The notes under the pieces: generated by a model
Told to the model about the DNA's origin: nothing
Databases searched by the model: none
The model's input: the letters and a program-made list of their open reading frames with translations, nothing else
Part shown: positions 6,394-10,469 of the stretch, piece by piece
How positions within the stretch are numbered: position 1 is the first letter of the stretch
How the letters are laid out: each line of letters opens with the position of its first letter
Made by a program: the position numbers and the translations under genes
From: Achromobacter sp.
Lineage (GTDB): Bacteria > Pseudomonadota > Gammaproteobacteria > Burkholderiales > Burkholderiaceae_B
Length of the DNA: 10,469 nucleotides
Reading direction: 5' to 3'
Assembly: GCA_003454835.1 (NCBI GenBank)
Contig: DMTA01000285.1
Location: 589-11,057 of the forward strand

Positions 6394-7440
6394 ATGACAA
6401 CCACGAAAAAGCGGCTGACGGCGATTGCCTGCCTGTTCACCGCACTGCTGGGCGCCTGCACCGGCAGAGGCCCGATACGCGACGTCGAACGCACGATTGC
6501 AGACACGTACGGCACGGACCTGCAGGTGGTCAGCGTGCGTGCGCTGCGGCCCTCGGCGCCGCTGGCCCGCTGGAACGGCGTCTACGGCGTCTACCTGCAG
6601 GACCGGGCCGACGCCGAGCAGTTCATGGTGCGCCTGGGGCGGCCCGACGAGGGGCTGGCCACGCTGACCGGCCGCATCGACGCCGCGCGCCAGGAAAAAG
6701 ACCAGCACGTGGCGCGGCAGAAGGCGGCGTTGGCGCAATTGCAGGCGTTGGGTTTGCCGGGCGAGGCGTACTCGCTGCAGGCGACGTCGATCTACGGCAG
6801 CGCGCGCTGGCGGGTGGCGGTCTTTGCGGATATGGACGCGTTGCGCCAGGACGGCGCCATGCTGGACGACGTGGCGTGGCAGGCGCTTGGACGCATCGTG
6901 CATGGCGGCCTCGCGCCCGAACCGTCGATCAGCCTGTTCCCTGCAACGCAAAGCGCGGCGTATCGCGCCGTGCTGGACAAGGGCTACCACGGCCGGATCG
7001 AGTTCATCGGCGGCGAGCCGGCAACCGTCCTGCAAAGCCTGGAAGACGGGGCCGACGCATGGTGGACGATCGATGCCGCCGCCCTGCCCGCGCCGCACAT
7101 CGTGACCGAGCGGCAAGCGGAGCTGCGCGAGGCCTGTTACGCGGCAATCGCCGCGCTACGCGCCGACAATCACTTCAAGACGCGCCACGGCATCTATGTG
7201 CAGCCGCGCATGACCGTGTTTCAGGCGTATCGCATTGCCGACCGTCTGCGCGACGCCGGTCTGCGCCAAGGCCACACGGCGTACGCCGTGCTGGACCGCG
7301 CCGATGGCCGCATGGTGCTGCGCGGCATCGTCGCGGAGGATGCACCGCACGGCCCCGATGCCTACGCCGTCGAGGGCGTCTACGCGTACGAATTCGCCTT
7401 TGCCACCGGCAAGCTGCAGGTCCGCCGCCTGCCGGGGTAA
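6394..7440 (+). CDS. Second lipoprotein of unknown function
   Basis: This encodes a 348-residue exported protein. The signal MTTTKKRLTAIACLFTALLG ends in lipobox LGAC with the lipidated Cys at residue 22; residue 23 is T, consistent with outer-membrane sorting. The mature part has a segment with YGVYLQDRADAEQFMVRLGR (64-83), then a charged helix with coiled-coil potential (about 94-118). A second half contains a repeat-like Y-V motif set (GIYVQPRMTVFQAYRIADRL at 266-285 and GVYAYEFAF at 328-336). It has one other mature cysteine (C248). It is not similar to the neighbouring lipoprotein despite the near-identical length. The start at 6394 is set by the signal peptide; the in-frame ATG at 6325 would put 23 extra residues before it. 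The ribosome binding site is weak. It converges on the cysteine-rich gene with only 12 bp between stop codons. Confidence 0.78.
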   Translation: MTTTKKRLTAIACLFTALLGACTGRGPIRDVERTIADTYGTDLQVVSVRALRPSAPLARWNGVYGVYLQDRADAEQFMVRLGRPDEGLATLTGRIDAARQEKDQHVARQKAALAQLQALGLPGEAYSLQATSIYGSARWRVAVFADMDALRQDGAMLDDVAWQALGRIVHGGLAPEPSISLFPATQSAAYRAVLDKGYHGRIEFIGGEPATVLQSLEDGADAWWTIDAAALPAPHIVTERQAELREACYAAIAALRADNHFKTRHGIYVQPRMTVFQAYRIADRLRDAGLRQGHTAYAVLDRADGRMVLRGIVAEDAPHGPDAYAVEGVYAYEFAFATGKLQVRRLPG

Positions 7441-7454
7441 TGGCGGCAGGCTTT
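7427..7454. terminator. Hairpin spanning the convergent stops
   Basis: GCCTGCC (7427-7433) pairs with GGCAGGC (7445-7451) around an 11-nt loop that contains the + strand TAA, and TTT follows at 7452-7454. It overlaps the last codons of both convergent genes and could act weakly in both directions. Confidence 0.33.
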
Positions 7455-8499
7455 AGCCGTCGGCCCGCACGAAGAGCGCCAGACGGTTCCAGTAATCGAC
7501 GCCGAGCAGCAGGCGATCACCCAGCGGCTTGAAGACGAAGTCCCCGCCCTGGTTGTGCTGCATCTTGATCAGGCCGCCTTCATGGCGCGCCTTCATCTTT
7601 AGCGATCCGTCGTCCTTGACGCTTCCATCCGCCCCGAACACCAGTTTTCGCAGCGTGCCGATGGGACGCTTGAAGGTGCCTTGCGGCAGTTGAGCCGGCG
7701 CGGCCTGTGCCAGCGCCTCGGCCGTCAGCGGCGCCAGGCTGTCGGCCAGCGTGCACGCATCCGGACTGGAGATCGGCGCGGCGCACGCATGTTGCAGCAT
7801 GGGCCGGGCATCCAGGTAGCGACCGGCGGTCCAGGCTTCTTCGGCCGCCAGCGTGCACGTGCTGGCGGAGATGCCCTTCAGGCACGCGGCCTGCAGCGTC
7901 TTGTGCGCCGCCTCGTCCAGCGCCGCGGGCTGGCCGCCTTCGCCCGGTTCCAGTCCGGCGGCTTCGCGCCACGCATCCGGCAGCTTCTTGCACACGAACG
8001 GCAGGCCGCTCGCGCACATGCTTTCCAGTTCCTTGACGGACGTCTCGTTGTACGCGTCCAGGCATTCCATCATGCCCGCCTTCCAGCACAGCGGCCAGAC
8101 CTTGGTCTGCGGCAGTTCCGTGGGCGCGGCGCACGGGGCGGGCGTCTTCAGCACGTAGACCTGTTCAAAGCCCACGTCGATCGATTTGCCGTCCGGGGCA
8201 AGCTTGTATTCATCGTCCAGGCCGAGGTCCAGGTTATAGAAGCCCAGCTTGCCGTTCTCGATCTTGTAGTAAAGCAGCTCGGGGCCGTTCAGCGCATTCT
8301 TGCGGATCAGGTTGGAACTCAGCACCCGCATCTGGCCTTTGCCGCCGTCGTACTCGTACAGTCCGCATTGAAGCGGCGCGGAAGATTGCGCGCGCGCGGC
8401 CGGCGCAAGCAGCGCCGACAGCAAAAGAACAGGCAACACCGAGCAAAGACGATGGAGCGATTGCGCGATGCGGCTGCGCAAGCGGGAATGACGGTACAT
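7453..8499 (-). CDS. Periplasmic cysteine-rich protein, Sel1/Hcp-like centre
   Basis: This encodes a 348-residue exported protein. The Sec signal has a long basic n-region (MYRHSRLRSRIAQSLHR), a hydrophobic core around 19-31 and a likely cleavage after A-R-A at residue 37. The mature part has ten cysteines. Eight lie in a central region as four spaced pairs: C138/C146, C162/C170, C206/C215 and C239/C249, each in an Ala-rich helical setting such as ACLKGISASTCTLA. This spacing resembles the disulfide-stapled Sel1-like repeats of Helicobacter Hcp proteins, though the repeats here are degenerate. The flanking N-terminal (about 44-118) and C-terminal (about 276-348) parts look like beta-rich domains. 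The function is unknown; binding or scaffold roles would be inference. The start at 8499 is the only Met before the signal core, with a weak ribosome binding site. A possible -10 (TAGAAT) lies at 8571-8576 on the - strand. Confidence 0.78.
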   Translation of the reverse strand: MYRHSRLRSRIAQSLHRLCSVLPVLLLSALLAPAARAQSSAPLQCGLYEYDGGKGQMRVLSSNLIRKNALNGPELLYYKIENGKLGFYNLDLGLDDEYKLAPDGKSIDVGFEQVYVLKTPAPCAAPTELPQTKVWPLCWKAGMMECLDAYNETSVKELESMCASGLPFVCKKLPDAWREAAGLEPGEGGQPAALDEAAHKTLQAACLKGISASTCTLAAEEAWTAGRYLDARPMLQHACAAPISSPDACTLADSLAPLTAEALAQAAPAQLPQGTFKRPIGTLRKLVFGADGSVKDDGSLKMKARHEGGLIKMQHNQGGDFVFKPLGDRLLLGVDYWNRLALFVRADG

Positions 8500-8548
8500 G
8501 AGTGATCAAGCCTTTAAGAGATTCAATACGCGCGGCATGGCAGCGCGC

Positions 8549-8565
8549 CGGGCGGTCTGCGCCCG
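8549..8565 (-). other. Stem-loop in leader of the cysteine-rich gene
   Basis: CGGGCG (8549-8554) and CGCCCG (8560-8565) form a 6-bp GC-only stem around a 5-nt loop, about 50 nt upstream of the ATG at 8499. It has no T-run. It could be a leader structure or chance in GC-rich DNA. Confidence 0.3.
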
Positions 8566-8570
8566 CCGGC

Positions 8571-8576
8571 ATTCTA
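8571..8576 (-). promoter_or_regulatory. Possible -10 element of the cysteine-rich gene
   Basis: On the - strand TAGAAT matches the TATAAT consensus at 5 of 6 bases, in one of the few AT-rich spots of this gap. No good -35 is found 16-18 nt upstream. Transcription would start near 8564, giving a leader of about 65 nt. Confidence 0.3.
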
Positions 8577-8593
8577 AATAGGCTTGATGTCGC

Positions 8594-8613
8594 GCCGGCG
8601 AAAAACGGCCGGC
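8594..8613 (-). terminator. Possible terminator of the small acidic gene
   Basis: GCCGGC (8608-8613) and GCCGGC (8594-8599) form a 6-bp stem around an 8-nt loop that is U-rich on the - strand. It lies 29 nt after the stop codon of the upstream gene. There is no trailing T-run, so the assignment is weak. Confidence 0.35.
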
Positions 8614-8642
8614 CTGTTTGATCTGTGTTGAACGAAACCCGC

Positions 8643-9092
8643 TTATGCCCGTGGCAACGCGCGCGGCAGATCCGTACCGTAGTCGTCATGGGCATACACC
8701 ATGGCCGGCAACGGCGACCCGAGGCGGCCGCCTTGCTCCCACAGCGTCTCGACCCATTCGGCTGCCACGTCGGCAATCGCGTCCTGCACGCAGAACGCCG
8801 GCTCGCTGGAGAACATGGGCACCGGCGGCTCCAATCCCTCTTCGCCGTGCACGACGTCAAAGAGGTCGCGGTAGCCCTCGATGGCCTTGTTCAGCACATA
8901 CAGATCCGGCCCATCCAGGCCGATCACCACCGAGAAGGTTCCCTCGCCGCCTTGATCGGGAAAGATGCCGAACTGGATTTCGCGCGCCTTCTCGGGCAGT
9001 CGCGCGAACATGCCGGCCAGCGTGTGCAGTGCGGCCGCCGTGTGCGCGTCCAGGATGCGGCGCAGCGCGTCTTGATAGTCGTGATTCGTCAT
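8643..9092 (-). CDS. Small acidic cytosolic protein, possibly DUF6389
   Basis: This encodes a 149-residue acidic protein with no signal peptide or membrane segment. It begins with two helices (residues 2-32, TNHDYQDALRRILDAHTAA and onward). A beta-rich core follows with FGIFPDQGGEGTFSVVIGLDG (41-61), then DLYVLNKAI (63-71), EEGLEPPVPMF (84-94), and a C-terminal helix (about 102-120) ending in a short tail. The FPDQ-GEGTF and DGPDLYVLNKAI motifs remind me of proteins labelled DUF6389, but I cannot confirm it here. The function is unknown. It starts 30 nt after the stop of the paoC-like gene on the same strand, so cotranscription is possible. Start choice is uncertain: 9092 gives a family-like N-terminus; 9110 is the in-frame alternative. 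Neither has a clear ribosome binding site. Confidence 0.75.
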   Translation of the reverse strand: MTNHDYQDALRRILDAHTAAALHTLAGMFARLPEKAREIQFGIFPDQGGEGTFSVVIGLDGPDLYVLNKAIEGYRDLFDVVHGEEGLEPPVPMFSSEPAFCVQDAIADVAAEWVETLWEQGGRLGSPLPAMVYAHDDYGTDLPRALPRA

Positions 9093-9098
9093 CGCGCC

Positions 9099-9104
9099 AG
9101 CATA
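9099..9104 (-). promoter_or_regulatory. Possible -10 element, leaderless start
   Basis: On the - strand TATGCT lies 6 nt before the ATG at 9092, the same spacing seen before the ATPase gene at 1516. There is no Shine-Dalgarno sequence and no good -35. It would let the small acidic gene be made as a leaderless message independent of paoC. Confidence 0.25.
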
Positions 9105-9122
9105 GCGCATGGCGGCATCGCA

Positions 9123-10469
9123 TCACGTGTCGAGCGGCATCTGCGCCAGCAGCTTGTCCAGCGTCACGGGATAATCCCGCACGCGCACGCCGGTCGCGTT
9201 GTACACCGCATTGGCAATTGCCGCCGCCACGCCGCACAGGCCCAGCTCGCCGACGCCCTTGGCTTTCATGGGCGACGACACCGGATCGTCTTCGTCCAGA
9301 AAGATCACCTCCTGACGCGGAATGTCGGCATGGACGGGGACCTCATAGCTCGCCAGGTCGTGATTGACGAAAAATCCCGCGCGATGGTCGACCGCCAGCT
9401 CCTCCATCAACGCCGCGCCCACGCCCATGGTCATCGCGCCGATGACCTGGCTGCGCGCCGTCTTGGGGTTGAGGATGCGGCCTGCAGCGCACACGGCCAG
9501 CATGCGGCGCACGCGGGTCTCGCCCGTGTCGGCGTCCACGGCCACTTCCACGAAGTGCGCGCCGAACGTCGACTGGCGGAACTTCTTGTCCAGATCGCCG
9601 AACTCGATCGCGTCTTCCGCAATGAGCTCGCCGCCCGACACCGCACGCGTCAAGGGCGCGCTGCGCCCGCCGGCATCCGTAACCGCGCCGTTGGCGAACA
9701 CCGCGTCCTTCGCGTCGAAACCCAGGCGCTCCACGACCAGCGTCCGCAACTTTGCGCAGGCGGCATACACGCCCGCCGTAGAACTGTTCGCGCCCCACTG
9801 CCCGCCCGACCCCGCGGACACGGGAAAGGCCGAATCGCCCAGGCGCACCACCACCCGGGACAGCGGCACGCCCAGCATCTCGGCGGCCGTCTGCGCAATG
9901 ACCGTGTAGCTGCCGGTGCCGATGTCGGTCATGTCGGTCTCGACAATGACGCGCCCCGCCGCGTCCAGCCGCACGCGCGCGGCCGACTTCGTCACCAGGT
10001 TGTTGCGAAAGGCGCTGGCCACGCCCAGCCCAATGAGCCAGCGTCCTTCGCGCCGTGCGCCGGGTTTGGGATCGCGCTGGTCCCAGCCGAAATGCCGGGC
10101 GCCCGTCTGCAGGCATTCGACGAAGCGCCGGCGCGAGAACGGCCGCGACGGATCGGTGGGATCGACCTGCGTATCGTTGAGCACGCGAAACTGCACGGGA
10201 TCCATGTCCAGCGCCTGCGCCATCTCGTCGATGGCGATCTCCAGCGCCATCATGCCGGGCGCCTCGCCGGGCGCGCGCATCGCATTGCCTTCGGGCAGGT
10301 CCAGCGTCATGAGGTTCAGCGCGGTGCGCTGATTGGCGCCGGCGTACAGCAGCTTGGTCTGCTGCACCGCCTCTTCGGGCTGGCCGTCCGGCAGGTCGCC
10401 GGACCAGCTTTCGTGCGAGATCGCCGTCAGCTTGCCGTCGCGCCCCGCGCCCAGCCGGATGCGCTGGAT
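9123..10469 (-). CDS. paoC: PaoC-type molybdopterin-binding aldehyde oxidoreductase subunit (partial)
   Basis: This gives the C-terminal 448 residues of a xanthine dehydrogenase-family large subunit; the N-terminus lies beyond the right edge (E. coli PaoC is about 732 residues). It closely matches my memory of E. coli PaoC (YagR), the molybdenum subunit of the periplasmic aldehyde oxidoreductase PaoABC, which oxidises aromatic and other aldehydes to acids. Fragment motifs in order are NAMRAPGEAPGMMALEIAID (62-81), FSRRRFVECLQTGA (111-124), AFRNN (153-157), TDMTDIGTGSYT, SAGSGGQWGANSST, CAAGRILNPKTARSQVIGAM and SPMKAKGVGELGLCG. The Glu of GVGELG is fragment residue 408 (codon 9246-9248) and lies 41 residues from the C-terminus, like catalytic Glu692 of E. 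coli PaoC. R155 is a candidate for the active-site Arg. The molybdenum-cytosine dinucleotide cofactor is known for PaoC, not visible here. It is intact as far as seen. Confidence 0.93.
   Translation of the reverse strand: MQRIRLGAGRDGKLTAISHESWSGDLPDGQPEEAVQQTKLLYAGANQRTALNLMTLDLPEGNAMRAPGEAPGMMALEIAIDEMAQALDMDPVQFRVLNDTQVDPTDPSRPFSRRRFVECLQTGARHFGWDQRDPKPGARREGRWLIGLGVASAFRNNLVTKSAARVRLDAAGRVIVETDMTDIGTGSYTVIAQTAAEMLGVPLSRVVVRLGDSAFPVSAGSGGQWGANSSTAGVYAACAKLRTLVVERLGFDAKDAVFANGAVTDAGGRSAPLTRAVSGGELIAEDAIEFGDLDKKFRQSTFGAHFVEVAVDADTGETRVRRMLAVCAAGRILNPKTARSQVIGAMTMGVGAALMEELAVDHRAGFFVNHDLASYEVPVHADIPRQEVIFLDEDDPVSSPMKAKGVGELGLCGVAAAIANAVYNATGVRVRDYPVTLDKLLAQMPLDT

Noticed and set aside
6167..6400. 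77-codon - strand frame in the divergent gap, possibly the tail of a lost gene
   Set aside because: Third positions are GC-rich in part, but there is no ribosome binding site and no family I can recognise, and the later half has poor codon bias.
4975..7116. 713-codon open frame on the - strand
   Set aside because: It overlaps one lipoprotein gene in another frame and is antisense to the other. Its translation is Arg/Gly/Ala-rich without domain features, as expected for a shadow frame in GC-rich DNA.
6183..7532. 449-codon open frame on the + strand
   Set aside because: It overlaps the second lipoprotein in a different frame and runs past its stop into the next gene. The translation is Arg-rich; the lipoprotein frame has a clean lipobox.
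7681..8505. 274-codon open frame on the + strand
   Set aside because: It is antisense to the cysteine-rich gene, which has a signal peptide and patterned cysteines. The + frame is Arg/Gln-rich shadow.
1..10469. CRISPR array, tRNA, rRNA, transposase or phage genes
   Set aside because: I looked for spaced direct repeats, cloverleaf-like segments and transposase or integrase-like frames and found none.

Overview
The window is about 10.5 kb of very GC-rich DNA with short intergenic gaps. The protein types (a PaoC-like molybdenum aldehyde oxidoreductase, a DUF1254/DUF1214 protein, a DUF3606 protein, an acyl-CoA-type hydratase and many exported hypotheticals) suggest a betaproteobacterium of the Alcaligenaceae, most like Achromobacter or Bordetella. 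This assignment is by inference only; no rRNA or other marker gene is present. No tRNA, rRNA, CRISPR array, insertion sequence, integrase or phage gene was seen, so this looks like ordinary chromosome.

Left part (1-2151). The window opens in the 3' end of an unidentified + strand gene, which is closed by a strong hairpin terminator. A 59-residue DUF3606 protein follows. An enoyl-CoA hydratase/isomerase family gene on the - strand converges on it. Divergent from the hydratase is an orphan ABC-type ATPase with a degraded P-loop and no Walker B catalytic glutamate.

Centre (2152-8499). Five consecutive genes all encode exported proteins: a predicted outer-membrane barrel, a Tat-exported DUF1254/DUF1214 protein just upstream of it in the same direction (with a stem-loop between the two), two unrelated lipoproteins of nearly identical length transcribed divergently, and a cysteine-rich periplasmic protein with Sel1/Hcp-like cysteine pairs. 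Only the DUF1254-barrel pair looks like an operon. A 541-bp gap upstream of the DUF1254 gene and a 331-bp gap between the two lipoproteins hold no convincing gene.

Right part (8643-10469). A small acidic cytosolic protein (perhaps DUF6389) lies just downstream of the C-terminal 448 residues of a PaoC-type molybdopterin-binding subunit, which runs off the right edge. The accessory gene paoD, which follows paoC in Escherichia coli, is not in that position.

No clearly new multi-gene system is evident. The items most worth a second look are the ATPase lacking its catalytic glutamate, the Tat-DUF1254/barrel pair, and the disulfide-type cysteine patterns in two exported proteins of unknown function.
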